A stretch of DNA of 64,000 nucleotides from Adiantum capillus-veneris (taxonomy: Eukaryota > Streptophyta > Polypodiopsida > Polypodiales > Pteridaceae): NCBI GenBank assembly GCA_014529385.2, contig CM043960.1:78540332-78604331 (forward strand). The letters run 5' to 3'. How positions within the stretch are numbered: position 1 is the stretch's first letter; each line of letters starts with the position of its first letter. A program made the translations under genes and the position numbers. The notes under the pieces were generated by a model that had not been told where the DNA came from, made no database searches, and saw nothing but the letters and a program-made list of their open reading frames with translations. Shown one piece after another: positions 13,193 to 26,050 of the stretch.

Positions 13193-13419
13193 TGTTACCA
13201 TATACATGTGGTAGTGATGTGTGTGAACACACTAGGACCGCCGGGGCATTTTTTCCCTCTTTAGGAGGTTTTTTCCCCCGTGCATTGTATATACGCCCAT
13301 CACTCTAGGGCTATCTATCTTTCCATTGCACACTAAGTAACACACTCTCTATTGTGTGCCTTGAGCTTCCTTCGTCTTCTCCAAGCTGTGTGTGTTTCTC
13401 TGCAACCCTAATTCCAACA
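13193..13419 (+). repeat. 3' LTR of copia-1
   Basis: It is 227 bp with no difference from the 5' LTR found by eye. It is preceded by the polypurine tract at about 13181-13192 and followed by the target duplication ATAGC. Confidence 0.95.
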
Positions 13420-16400
13420 ATAGCTAGTCTACGGTTTGTGCTATATAGCATGTGTTGTTCCTACTTCATTTCTCCTCTTTTCGGGCAGTTTTCACTGACA
13501 AAAACACAGATGTGTTCAAGATGTTTGCTGCTCAAGACAGATTGGATGGGGACAATTACCCTATATGGCCTTACATGATGCAACATGTTCTTGTGTCAAA
13601 GGCATCTGGAATATTGTGTAGGGCATTGATGTACGTCCTGGTTCTGAGGATGTTGCAGGTCTTGCTGCAAGGATTGTTGCTGTTAGATTGTTTTGCCTAC
13701 GACAAACAAGCTCGTTGGGATGTAAAGGATGCGCAGGCTCATGCAACAGATTGTGTTGTCTGTGAAGCGCACCATTACTCCTTACATTTGTTCAACAAAA
13801 TCTGCAACAAAACAGGCTTGGGATATTTTGGCTGGTCTTTATGCAAGCCGCAATGAGGCAAAAACTGTAATGTTGCATAAAGAGCTGGAGTCGAAGATTA
13901 TGCATGAGGAAGATGATATGGACACTTTCATTGCTGGTGTCAAGGATATCAATGAGCAACTTATTTCTGCAGATGAAGTCATTTTAGACAGTTCCCTTGT
14001 GCAGACTGTTCTTGATGCCTTGCCAGATTCTTACCAGACTTTGGTAGTACTTGGAGACTTATGACCCAAGGAAATCCTGAGGTTTTCAAGTTTGATGCAT
14101 TGTGCACATTGTTGTTACAAGAGTCACTTTCCAGAAAAAATAGGACTAGACAACGTGCAATTGAATAGGCTTTTATTGCTGCTCAAAGAAAGGGTGGTAA
14201 CAACAATGCAACCACTTCTTATGGTTCTTCTTCGAGTGGAAAATCTCATGTTCCTAATGCTTCTGCTGACATCAATTTGTCTAGAAATTATAGTGATAAG
14301 GGCAAAAAGAAGATGCGTTGCCATTATTGTAAAGCTAATGATCACTTGATCAAGCAATGTCCTAAGTTGAAGGCCAAAGAGGCTAAGAAGAAAGAGGGTG
14401 GTTCCACTGCAAATGTTGGTTCCACTACAAATGCAATTATTGTTGAGTCTTCTGTGAAAGGAGACTGTGATGCTGATGTTGATGCAGGATGGGCTTTTAG
14501 TGTAGAGTGTACCTAAAATCCTGTTGTCCGTGATGCATGCATGTCAGTTGCTACAAATTCACATGTGTGATATTTTGATAGTGGTGCTACAAAGCATATT
14601 ACCTCACATCGTGATTTGTTCACCTCTCTTGAGTCTGTTCCTCATGGGAATTCAGTTACTTGTGCCAACAATGCCTCTTAAGATTGTGCTTACTACTGCA
14701 AATGGCACTTCTTTCACACTTGTTGATGCACTTTATGTACCTGGGATCAAGAAGAATCTTTTGTCTGTATCTGTACTTGCTAGACTGGGTCTTGTAGTCG
14801 AATTTGTGGATGAAAGATGCACAATACATGATCTCAATTTTCGTGATGAAATTGTTGCATCTTGCATTTTATGCCGTGGGCTGTATAAGCTCACTTTGTA
14901 TGACAAGTGTGGATAGAATTTTGCAAATGCAGTTTTGGATTCAAAGGCTATTTTAGATGCAAAACTTTGGCATGCACGTTTTGGTCAGTTGAATTTTGCC
15001 AATTTGCTGCATTCGAAGAAATCTGATATGGTTGCTTCTTTACCGCCTGTTGAAGCACCTGTCAAACACGTTTGTGAAGGCTGTATTTTGGGTAAGATGC
15101 AACGTTCTAAGTTTCTAAAGGATAGTTCAATTAGGGTCACATGCAGGTTGCAGCTTGTGCATAGTGATGTTTGTGGGCCCATGCAAACTCCGTCCTTGGG
15201 CAATTACCTTTACGTCGTGACTTTCATTGATGATTAGTCCAAGAATGCATGGGTATTTTCGCTTAAAGCAAAGTCCAAAGTATTTATGTGCTTCAAACAA
15301 TTTCTGGCTATGGCTGAAAATGTCTGAAAATGTACTATGGGCACCCTCCATTCTGATCGAGGGGGGGAATATATGTCTCATGAATTTAATGCATTGCTCA
15401 CTAGTCATGGGATAAAACACCACTGTACAGTGCCTTATACGCCTCAGCAAAATGGTGTTGCTGAGAGGAAAAACAGGTCACTTACGGAAATGGCATGATG
15501 TATGGTCAAAAGTCAAGCTTTGCCGCATTCTTTTTGGCTTGAGGCCATCATTTGTGCCACTTATGTACTAAACAAGTGTCCTACCAAAGCTTTGCATTCT
15601 ATTACTCCATATGAAGCATGGCATGATAGAAAGCATTCTATTGAGCACATGCGTGTTTTTGGCTGTTTGACATATGCTTCGGTGTCACAAACACAACGCA
15701 GAAAATCGGATGATAAGGCTGTCAAATGTATTTTTGTTGGTTATAGTGTTGAAAGCAAAGGTCATAGGTTGTATCATCCACAAACAAAGCGTATTATGGT
15801 TTCACGAGATGTTGTGTTTGTGGAAGATTATATTTAGCCCTTGTTGTCATGTAATAGAGACAGTAATATAAGCTCATAGGACATTTATAACACTTTGTTG
15901 CCTCTTTTCAATGGTTGAAGTACGAATGTAAATTCCAATGAGGCAAATGTACAGTCTATGGGGGTTTCTAAAAATGTTATAGATCATCCTATTACTAATG
16001 TAGATGTACATGATGTACTTGATAAGGAAAGGGCTGAAAATGAGCAGGTTAGAGGTATGCCAAAATGCCTGGTGCATATATTGCGTGACATTAAATTGGA
16101 TGCACCTTTGTTTAGTCATTCTCGTACAAGCTCTCGCCATGCATCTTATGCATCCAATTGTTATGCTTTGGTTGTGTCTACCTTACATGATGTTGAGGAA
16201 CCTCTATCTTTTGATGAAGCACAAAATTCAAAAAATTGGATGGCTGCCATGCAATCAAAATATGATGCACTTATAGAAAATGACACATGGACTTTATGTG
16301 ATTTGCCTCCTGACAAAAAAGCCATTGGTACAAAGTGGGTTTACAAGTTGAAATGCAAGCCGGATGGTGAGGTTGATCACCATAAGGCTTGACTTGTTGC

Positions 16401-17666
16401 AAAAGGCTATGCGTAGCAAAAAGGCATAGATTATGAAGAAACTTTTGCTCCCACTTGTCGTATGACTGCTGTTCATTTTCTATGTGCATTGTCATCTCAT
16501 TTTGGTTGGGATGTACATCAATCAGACATTGTTATTGCTTTCTTGAATGGTGACATTTTTTAAGAAGTCTATGTAACGCAGCCTCGCGGTTTTGTCAAGA
16601 AAGGACAAGAGGACAAAATGTGCAGATGTAAGAAGGCTTTGTATGGGTTGAACCAATCTCCTCGTGCTTGGTATGAGAAATTTGAGACTCATTTGGTCAA
16701 ACGAGGCTTTCTTAACAGTCGAACAGAAAGCACAATGTATGCCAAGCGTGAGGGCGATGTACCTCTCATTGTTGTTCTTTATGTGGATGATTTGTTGATC
16801 ACTGGTCCCAATGAGGCACATATTGCTGAATTTAAGGCTGATTTGAATGATACATTCAAGATGAAAGATTTGGGGATATTGCATCATTACTTGGGCGTAC
16901 AGTTTAAGCAGTGTGATGGTGGTATTGCCTTGTGTCACAAAAGTTACAAAGAGACATTGCTATGTAAGTTTGGACTTAAGGATTGCAAACCTATTGCCAC
17001 TCCCATGGAAACAGGTTTGAAGTTGAGTCTACGTGATGCTGGTAATCCTGGTGATGTCACTCTTTACCAAACTAATATTGGCTGCCTCATTTATGTATGC
17101 AGCACGAGGTCGGATATTCAGTTTGCAGTCTCACAGGTCAGCAGATTTATGCATAGCCCAGGGTCTAAGCATTGGCAGGCAGTCAAGTGGATTTTTTGCT
17201 ACTTGAGTGACACTTTGCATCTTGGCTTGTTTTGCAACCTACTTTGGCCACTTACAGTTGTGAGGCTGAGCACATGGCAGTCTTCACAGCTACGGTTGAG
17301 TGTGTATGGCTCAGATGCCTTATGGCTGATTTGGGAGTTAGACAAGACATTGCCAACATCATCTACACTGACAGTCAGAGCGCATTGGCAGTTGTGAGCA
17401 ACCCAGTTTTTCATGCTCGCACAAAGCACATTGGGGTTCATTACCACTATGTCAGGGAGAGGCCCTCAACAGGAGTGGCTTATGTGCCAACACAAGACAA
17501 CCTTGCATATCTTTTCACAAAGGCATTGTCTCATGAGAAGTTCAAAGCATTCCAAAATTGTTTGGGCTGGCTCCCCTTTGTGGATTGATCCTATCCTCAG
17601 GGCATGGCACTTCCCTTTACTCTTCATGCCAACCCTCATTCACCGCATCACTCCCAAGGGGGGATT

Positions 17667-17871
17667 TGTTACCATATACATGTGGTAGTGATGTGTGTGA
17701 ACACACTAGGACCGCTGGAGGTCTTCCCCCCCGTGCATTATATATACACCTATCACTCTAGGTCTATCTATCTTTTTCATTGCACACTAAGTAATACACT
17801 CTCTATTTTGTGCCTTGACCTTCCTTTGTCTTCTCCAAGCTATGTGCATTTCCCTGCAACCCTATTTCCAA
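17667..17871 (+). repeat. 3' LTR of copia-2
   Basis: It starts TGTTACCATATAC and lacks an internal segment of about 20-30 bp, near the GGGGCATTTTTTCCC part, relative to the copia-1 LTR. The right end (CCAATGCA) is blurred by a few bases. It is immediately followed by gypsy relic G-B. A second copy of this LTR plus flank lies at 25444-26050. Confidence 0.85.
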
Positions 17872-18216
17872 TGCACCTCAATTGTCTACCAACTTTCGAT
17901 GTGCATCACATGTCCCCACATAACTGAGCCATTCTACAATGGATTTCTTTTCATTCATCCGAGCATGCAATTTGCTCAATATCATTACCTCTTAAATCTT
18001 TTACTCTTCTTGTCCAATTTGTGATTAGGAGTTGTCCCTAGTGTAGAATCATTGGATGAATCACTACTCGTGCCTTCTTCTCTCCAGGATAGATTGTTAT
18101 ATATCGTACTAATGGGCTCCGAATGGTTTTTTTCCATATTTGTGTCAATATTCGGTTTAGCTTCTCCATCAAGCTTAGAGTCAATTTCAATTGATAATTC
18201 AAACTCTAGATCACGT

Positions 18217-19355
18217 TGTCAGGAGTTTTTTGGAGCAACGGATTGCGCATATGTACATATACATGCATGGTGCATCAAATAAAGAATTGCCCATTTTTCA
18301 GAGCTAGGTGGTTACGTGGGGCCCACATCTGTACAGGTAGGACAGGGTGTACATAGTGCATCGATTTTCACTATTACCAGTACCACTATGTTTTTTCTAC
18401 AATAAGGAGGAGTTGGTAGCGCGTAAAACTTCTCCAGGAAGCTATCCACGGGCCGACGACGTGAGGTCAGCAGGTGCGTCAGATGGCATCTAGTGGTGTC
18501 AGGAGGGCGAACGAGGTCAATATTTGCACGCGGATGAGGACGGACACAACGTGGGTGTTTTCTGGTGAGAGTTATGCAGAAAGGCCATCATTAGGACCAC
18601 TTTTTGGGGCCACTTCACGTGGTGGCGAGATGCATTATTGGAAAAAAGCTGAGTGCCAGGTGTGCGAATGATGCAAAAAGGTGACAACTATGCACTGCGA
18701 GGTCAGTTTTTGGCCTGTTCGGGATCCGTTTGAGGTCATCTAAAAGGCCAAGGGTGCCCAAGTAAAAAATCTAAGTGTGGGAACTAAAAAAACAGAGAGA
18801 AGACCAGAAAAAACGTGGAGAAGAGAGGAGGAACAGCCGCAGGTGTGTTTTTGCTCATTTTGGAGCCTGTTTTGGCCGTAAACTGCTCATCCGAGGTCGG
18901 ATTTGAGCACTTTGACATTGTAAACTGGGGTTTTGGGCCGTTCCGGACGCGATGGCGCTGTCCATTTTGCCAAATTCCTCACTCTTTTCCTGCTGTTTTT
19001 CTGTGTAAGTTTCTCCTATGAGCGAAGTTTCTGCTCTAGTTTGTGATTGTATCTGGTTTATTTTACCCATATTGTGTGAGCTATTTGCCCCATTGGTGTT
19101 GGCCCAAGCTCAATTGTATCTAAACATCAGAAATTATCCTCTTTTGAGCTGAGTTTTTTGGGTGTGTGTGTGTGTGTCTCTGTGTGGAGTGGGCAAGTGG
19201 ATAGTCTCTCTCCTCTCACTCCAGAGGTGTGTTCCCTGTCTCGGCCAGGTGTGTTGTCTAAGCAGAGTGGTGCCCCATAGTGTGTGTGTGTATCTTCCCA
19301 AGAGTGTGTGTTGGATCGTTATAGAGGCGCTGTGTGTGTTTTCATCCCGCTCACA
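18217..19355 (+). repeat. 5' LTR of the pol-bearing gypsy element
   Basis: It is about 1139 bp, starts TGTCAGGAGTTTTTTGG and ends CCCGCTCACA. It contains a (GT)n run near 19160. The flank before it reads CACGT. Confidence 0.92.
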
Positions 19356-22300
19356 TTCTTTTGGCGCCCCCACGGAGGATCTTCTTCGAGTACCTTCTTC
19401 TTCGAGCTTCAAGCTTCGAGATTCGGGATTACAGGTTGCAGAGTGCAGATTACAGGTTACAGGTTACAGGTACAGGTACAGGTACAGGTGATTCACACAG
19501 GTACAGGTAGCTGGAGTACAGTGATATACTAGCAGTGATGTCACTTGCAGTTGTTGTGGGTATGCATCACTTGGCGCCTGTTTGAGCGCATTGTCTGTTG
19601 GATTGTACGTTACTTGTGGAAACTGCCATGGTACGCCTTTGTGGAGCCATATATGGTTTTATTTGGCAGTCCCAGCCATTTCTGAGACTTGGTCTGGAAG
19701 ATAGTCATTTCTGAGACTTGACTATACGCGATTTGCATTAGCCTTCGTGTGAGGGTCGATAGCGTAAGGTTTTTATTGAGCTAGGGGATTCTCAAATGTA
19801 GAGATCTTTTCGGTGATACAGGTAGCTGGAGCACCCTTTTTGTGACCTCGCCATAGGCTATGTACTAGTGAGTCCTACTTGATGCTCGGGTTCTATTGTT
19901 GACAGGAGGAAAAGGGAAAGACAAAAGTGCTAAGTGTAGTCACCTTGGAGAAGGCATCAAAGCTAGAGGATACATTAGTGATGCCTATTGGGAAGAGGAC
20001 CACAGAGGATAAGGAAGGAAGAAGTGCCCCAGGTCCTAGTAAGAAGAAAGGAAAGAGCCATGAAGGCGAGGATGTCAAGGCAAGGAGGAAAAGGACAGCT
20101 CCTCGAAAGTTTCATGTTTCAGATTTTCCACTAGGGGATGGGCAATTAAGCTATGACTTGAAGGAGGATCTGACGAGCAGGAAGGCAGATGTTACTTTTG
20201 GGCAGCTTATAGAGATGGTGCCTAAGCTAAAGCGACAGTGGAAGAGGATGGTTAACCCACTGGAGAAAGAGCCAGAGAGAGGTTCAGTGAAGGTGTTGGC
20301 AATGGACTAGCTACCAGACATTTGTCCAATAGTAGATGTGTGGCATAAAAGAAAAAATTTGGGACAAGGTTATGTGGATGGCGGAGCCCAAATATGCGTC
20401 ATAACACACTCATGCGTTGAGAAGATGGGTCTCACAGTGGCTGGGGTGTCAGGTTTTTGGATCAGATTGGCAAACCATCAAAAAGTAAAATGCTTGGGTG
20501 TTGTAAAGAGCTTAGAAGTGGAGGCATATGATGCAAAGGCAGTGGTTGATTTTCATGTGATGCCAGCAGGGTTGGGAGCATATCCTATTATACTGGGCAG
20601 ACCATGGTTACGTGCAGTGGGAGCTGTTCAAGATTGGCGACATGGTACGATTAGCCTCTATGGAAAGACAGGTACCAAGAAGCTTTATAATATGGACACA
20701 CGGAAACGATTAGAGGAGCTTTATGAAGATGAGGATGAGTCTAGTGATGAATACTCTTCCACGGTGACAGATGAGGACAGTGATAGCACTACCAGCAGTG
20801 ATGAGGATGCTGATGTTGCATTTCTTTTGATGGATAAAGAAATCCAGGAGTGTGGTTTAGTCGCATTTGCGAATGAAGTTGAAGATGAAAGTGAAGGGCC
20901 TTATGAAGTGATTGAAGGGCTGATGCAAACCAAGGTTGAGTTGTCAAAGAAGCAGGAATGAATGACGCAAATGATTAGTGGAGACCTCTCAGCTATGGAG
21001 AAGGATATATTTTTGCATATGCTGGCTAGTTTTCCTGATTTGTTCATTACTTCATATGAAGAGATCAGAGGGTTCAAGGGTGAAGAGATGCATATAGAGC
21101 TGAAAGAAGGTGTTAAGCCAGTGCGGCAAAGGCTAAGAAGGATGGGTCAAGAGCAAATGGAAGCCTTGCGGGTAGAGGTGGACAAGTTATTGAAGGCAGG
21201 GTTCATAGTTCCAGTGGAGACCACAGAATGGGTGAGTCCAGTTGTAGTCAGTCCAAAGAAGGATGGGAAGTGGAGAATTTGTGTGGATTTTAAACCCTTA
21301 AACGCAGCCACTAAGAAGAACCCATATCCTCTTCCATTCATCGATCAGATCTTGGATTCAGTGGCAGGTTATGAGAGGTACAGTGTGTGTGATGGTTTCT
21401 CAGGCTATTTTCAATTGAAGATTGCTCTTAAAGACCGCACAAAGACCACTTTTATTACGCCATGGGGCTGCTATTGCTACACAGTATTGCCATTTGGGTT
21501 GTCAAATGGACCTTCCTTCTATCAAGAGAGAGCGAATTGGGTGTTGGAACCATTCATTAGTAGTTGTGTTAAAGCTTTTATGGATGACTTCTGTGTTTAT
21601 AGCAGTAGGGTTGAACACCATGAGAAGCTACAGATGGTATTGGCTCGATATGATGAATGTGGAGGACAACTAAATCCAAAGAAATGTCATCTAGCACAGC
21701 CAAGGGTGAAGTTATTGGGGCACATGGTGTCAGAAAATGGCATTGAGGCTGATCCAGACAAGGTTAAGTCTATTATTCTTCTTCCATCACCTACGAGTAC
21801 GAAGCAATTGGCAACCTTTATACACAAAGTGAAGTACATGGCACAGTTTATTCCATTGTCTTCACAGCTTCTTTATCCATTACAGCAAGTGGCAAAGCAT
21901 GATCCATTGCAATGGGATGACAAGTGTGAATAAGTGTTTCAAGAGGTGAAAGAGGTGTTAGGGGGGTTGTCAGCCATGCAGGCTCCTGATTGGGAGAAAG
22001 TTTTTAATGTAAATCCATCAGTAGGGGATGATGCCATTGGAGCCATGCTATTGCAAAAGGGGAAGGGCAGCCATTATATGAGGCCAGTGTATTGTGCAAG
22101 CCGAGTGAAGTTGGTAGCGGAGAGAAAGTTATCGGAAGTAGAGCTAGTGATGGCCAGTGTAATATTTGCTTGTCGACGATTTCGTCATTACTTGCTACCA
22201 CGGCCTTTTGTTTTCTTGACGAGTTATGCCTTTTTGCCACAGTTAATTAATGGCACTAACATGTCAAATGTGGTCAAGAAATGGGTAATTGAGCTGCAAG

Positions 22301-24262
22301 AGTTTGAGTTCTCTTTTCTAGTGGAAGATAGTACAAGGGCTACCCTAGCTGATTTGTTGACCTACAAGGAGAATCCCCTTATTGTTAAGGAAGAGGTGGT
22401 GAGAAAGGTAGTTGAAGAAGTGCCACAGATCAGCAATGCACATGTGTTGTTCTTTGATGGTTCATACAGAAAGAGCCACGATGCAGCTTGAGGGGGTATA
22501 GCACTTTATGATCCAGAGGGGAAGCTAGTATGCAAGAGAGGGTTCAAATTGGATGCGCATAGTAACAATGAGGCTGAATATGCTACATTGGAAGCCGGAT
22601 TACACATTTGTTTGAAGCATGGGGTTTGAAGGTTGAGCATAAAAGGTGATGCCTTGTTAGTGGTGAAGCAAGTGCTGGGTGTGTGGAAGAGCAAGAACAC
22701 CTCATTGAAGGAAATGTGCTTCAGAATTAAAGGCCTGTTAAGAAAGTTCGAAGCATGGATCATCAAACACATTGAACGTGATCTAAATGGAGAGGCACAT
22801 GAAGCAGCTCAAGGCATGATTGGGGAGCTATTCGTGTTGAGGACCAATTTACCTCTTTATCATGGCCGGGAAAGTTTGGCTCAAGAAGAGGAGTTTTTGC
22901 TAACAGGAATCATTCCAAAGGAGATTCAGAAGTCTAAGAAGTATGGCTTTGTGCGTAGAGCATACAGGTACAAATTGATTGGTGATGTCTTATACATGAA
23001 AGGGGCTGATCTCGTGTTGAGACGTGTACCTTGGCGGGAGGAGCTTTACAGAGTGTTGGAAGAGAATCATGAAGGCGCATGTGGTGGCCATTTTGCTCTA
23101 AAGATCACCTTGCATAAGATTTTGCAAGAGGGGTATGTATGGCCTAGGTTGCACAAGGATGTTCACCATTGGTGTAGGTCTTGCAATAGGTGTCAAGCAT
23201 TTGGGAAGAGAGTGTTGAAGCCAGAGCTACGAAAAACCATTATGGCATTTGATGTGTTTGAAAAGTGGGGAATTGATGCAATAGGCCCGTTACCTATCAC
23301 AAGCAGGGGCAAAAGCTATATCTTGACGGCAGTGGACTATCTCTCTAGATGGGCAGAGGCTATAGCAGTAAAACAGATCACTACAAAGGATGTGGCAAAA
23401 TTTGTGTATGATGAAATATGTTGCAAGTTTGGGGTGCCATTAGAGCTACTTTCAGATAAGGGGCCAGGATTTAGAGCTAAACTGCTATACTTCTTATGCA
23501 CAAAGATGAAGATTAGGCACCAGCATACCACTCCTTATTACCCACAGTGTAATGGCTTAAATGAAAGATTCAATGGTGAGTTGGTACAGATTCTTTCGAA
23601 AGTGACAGAGCACCAAGGAAAGAATTGGGATTTGGAATTGCCTAGTGCATTATGGGCTTACCGTACTTCGGTGAAGACAGGTACAGGGTTTACTCCATTT
23701 CATTTGGTGTATGGAAAGGAAGCACTATTGCCTGTGGAGGTAGAGTTGCCTGCGGTCAAGATGTTAGAGAAGTTGCTTGGGTCGCCTAGTGATGCATTCA
23801 AAGAGAGGCTCTTGCAGTTACAAGAGGTCCAGTTGGATAGGATGAGCGCATTGGAGCATTATGGGCAGATGCAGGATAAGGCTTTGGCAAAGATAAATGA
23901 AAAGGTTAAAAGTAAGGGTATCAAGAAGCATGACTTGGTTTTGCGCTACAACAGTAAGCTGGACAACACCTTCCAAAAGAAGTTTCAAATTAAGTGGGAA
24001 GGCCCTTTCAAGGTAGTGGAGTGTTTTCCAAATGGCACATATCAGCTGGCTAAGCTGGATGGTGTTCTACATAAGTCAAGGGTAAATGGATTGCGTCTTA
24101 AATAGTATCATGCTAGATTGATGATGGTGGAGCAAGATGAGCTGTCTTTGGAGCAAGCAATGTTGGTGAAGGATGAGGAGATCTGTGATGCGGCGAGTCT
24201 CATATCTCTCTTTCCTGTTGCTGATCATGAATGATCTAGCAGGCTAGGGGGTGGGCAAATTA

Positions 24263-25405
24263 TGTCAGGAGTTTTTTGGAGCAAGGGATTGCGCATATGT
24301 ACATATACATGCATGGTGCATCAAATAAAGAATTGCCCATTTTTCAGAGCTAGGTGGTTACGTGGGGCCCACATCTGTACAGGTAGGACAGGGTGTACAT
24401 AGTTCATCGATTTTCACTATTACCAGTACCACTATGTTTTTTCTACAATAAGGAGGAGTTGGTAGCGCGTAAAACTTCTCGAGGAAGCTATCCACGGGCC
24501 GACAACGTGAGGTCAGCAGGTGCGTCAGATGGCATCTAGTGGCGTCAGGAGGGCGAACGAGGTCAATATTTTCACGCGGATGAGGACGGACACAACGTGG
24601 GTGTTTTCTGGTGAGAGTTATGCAAAAAGGTCATCATTAGGACCACTTTTTGGGGCCACTTCACGTGGTGGCGAGATGCATTATTGGAAAAAAGCTGAGT
24701 GCCAGGTGTGCGAATGATGCAAAAAGGTGACAACTATGCACTGCGAGGTCAGTTTTTGGCCTGTTCGGGATCCGTTTGAGGTCATCTAAAAGGCCAAGGG
24801 TGCCCAAGTAAAAAATCTAAGTGTGGGAACTAAAAAAACAGAGAGAAGACCAGAAAAAACGTGGAGAAGAGAGGAGGAACAGCCGCAGGTGTGTTTCTGC
24901 TCATTTTGGAGCCTGTTTTGGCCGTAAACTGCTCATCCGAGGTCGGATTTGAGCACTTTGACATTGTAGACTGGGGTTTTGGGCCGTTCCGGACGCGATG
25001 GCGCTGTCCATTTTGCCAAATTCTTCACTCTTTTCCTGCTGTTTTTCTGTGTAAGTTTCTCCTATGAGCGAAGTTTCTGCTCTAGTTTGTGATTGTATCT
25101 GGTTTATTTTACCCATATTGTGTGAGCTATTTGCCCCATTGGTGTTGGCCCAAGCTCAATTGTATCTAAACATCAGAAATTATCCTCTTTTGAGCTGAGT
25201 TTTTTGGGTGTGTGTGTGTGTGTGTGTGTCTGTGTGGAGTGGGCAAGTGGATAGTCTCTCTCCTCTCACTCCAGAGGTGTGTTCCCTGTCTCGGCCAGGT
25301 GTGTTGTCTAAGCCGAGTGGTGCCCCATAGTGTGTGTGTGTATCTTCCCAAGAGTGTGTGTCGGGTCGTTATAGAGGCGCTGTGTGTGTTTTCATCCCGC
25401 TCACA
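24263..25405 (+). repeat. 3' LTR of the pol-bearing gypsy element
   Basis: It is about 1143 bp and differs from the 5' LTR at roughly a dozen bases plus the length of its (GT)n runs. The flank after it reads ACGTG, giving a 4-bp ACGT duplication. Confidence 0.92.
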
Positions 25406-25443
25406 ACGTGGGAAGCTATAGTCTTCTAAGACACTACTAGTCT

Positions 25444-26050
25444 CATCACTCCCAAGGGGGTATTTGTTACCATATACATGTGGTAGTGATGTGTGTGAAC
25501 ACACTAGGACCGCTAGAGGTCTTCCCCCCCGTGCATTATATATACGCCTATCACTCTAGGGCTATCTATCTTTTTCATTGCACACTAAGTAATACAATCT
25601 CTATTGTGTGCCTTGAGCTTCCTTTGTCTTCTCCAAGCTATGTGCATTTCCCTGCAACCCTATTTCCAACGCACCTCAATTGTCTACCAACTTTCGATGT
25701 GCATCACATGTCCCCACATAACTGAGCCATTCTACAATGGATTTCTTTTCATTCATCGGAGCATGCAATTTGCTCAATATCATCACCTCTTAAATCTTTT
25801 ACTCTTCTTGTCCAATTTGTGATTAGGAGTTGTCCCTAGTGTAGAATCATTGGATGAATCACTACTCGTGCCTTCTTCTCTCCAGGATAGATTGTTATAT
25901 ATCGTACTAATGGGCTCCGAATGGTTTTTTTCCATATTTGTGCCAATATTCGGTTTAGATTCTCCATCAAGCTTAGAGTCAATTTCAATTGATAATTCAA
26001 ACTCTAAATCACGTGGGAAGCTATAGTCTTCTAAGACACTACTAGTCTCA
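25444..26050. repeat. 605-bp tandem duplication, second copy
   Basis: This segment repeats the end of copia-2 (polypurine tract and LTR) plus the adjoining G-B relic DNA found at 17646-18216 and 25406-25445. The two copies differ at about 2% by eye. The first copy is split by the pol-bearing gypsy element; this one is not, and it preserves the empty site ATCACGTGGG near 26010. The joint AGTCTCATCACTCCC at about 25439-25453 has only a 2-base overlap (CA). Confidence 0.9.
25465..25671 (+). repeat. Duplicated copia-2 LTR
   Basis: This is the same truncated LTR type as 17667-17871 and also lacks the internal segment. It is here because of the 605-bp tandem duplication, not through a separate insertion. 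Confidence 0.88.

Larger units (their letters stand above)
8244..13419 (+). mobile_element. Copia-1, young near-whole Ty1/copia element
   Basis: The element has two 227-bp LTRs that look identical by eye and a perfect 5-bp target duplication ATAGC (8239-8243 and 13420-13424). The primer site is TGGTATCAGAGC (8473-8484, initiator tRNA-Met type) and the polypurine tract is CCAGGGGGGATT. Coding parts follow copia order. Gag starts at about 8833, a CX2CX4HX4C knuckle lies at 9682-9723, and protease has WYFDSGATKHIT near 9932. Integrase lies at about 10350-11050, reverse transcriptase at about 11690-12330 with YVDDLLI near 12161, and RNase H at about 12640-13080. It looks almost whole, with about one break. 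Identical LTRs imply a very recent insertion. Confidence 0.95.
8189..17871 (+). mobile_element. Copia-2, older Ty1/copia element split by copia-1
   Basis: A leader remnant (8189-8243) continues at 13425 after the insertion of copia-1. Together these match the leader of copia-1 around 8718-8760. The rest (13425-17666) aligns with copia-1 internal DNA throughout. The gag lies at about 13500-14500, a CCHC knuckle near 14320 and integrase at about 14960-15840. Reverse transcriptase lies at about 16290-17000, with YVDDLLI near 16780, and RNase H at about 17220-17590. A polypurine tract and LTR end it. It is a fossil with well over a dozen breaks. The primer-binding site is not recognisable. Confidence 0.85.
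18217..25405 (+). mobile_element. Pol-bearing Ty3/gypsy element without visible gag (Tat-like)
   Basis: Two LTRs of about 1.14 kb, about 1% diverged by eye, flank an internal region of about 4.9 kb. The primer region is TTTTGGCGCCCCCACGG (from about 19359) and the polypurine region is CTAGGGGGTGGGC before 24263. Internal parts in order start with a basic Lys/Arg-rich segment at about 19930-20300 and a protease with DGGAQICVI near 20380. Reverse transcriptase lies at about 21080-21700 with FMDDFCVY near 21580. RNase H lies at about 21950-22360, and a second RNase H-like segment with FFDGSYRKS near 22450. Integrase, with an HHCC motif and catalytic core, lies at about 23040-24100. The second RNase H points to the plant Tat clade. 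No gag capsid is recognisable in the leader. It has only a few breaks and is fairly young. Confidence 0.9.

Noticed and set aside
25465-25671. A separate solo copia LTR insertion
   Set aside because: It shares its flanks on both sides with 17646-18216, so it arose by tandem duplication.
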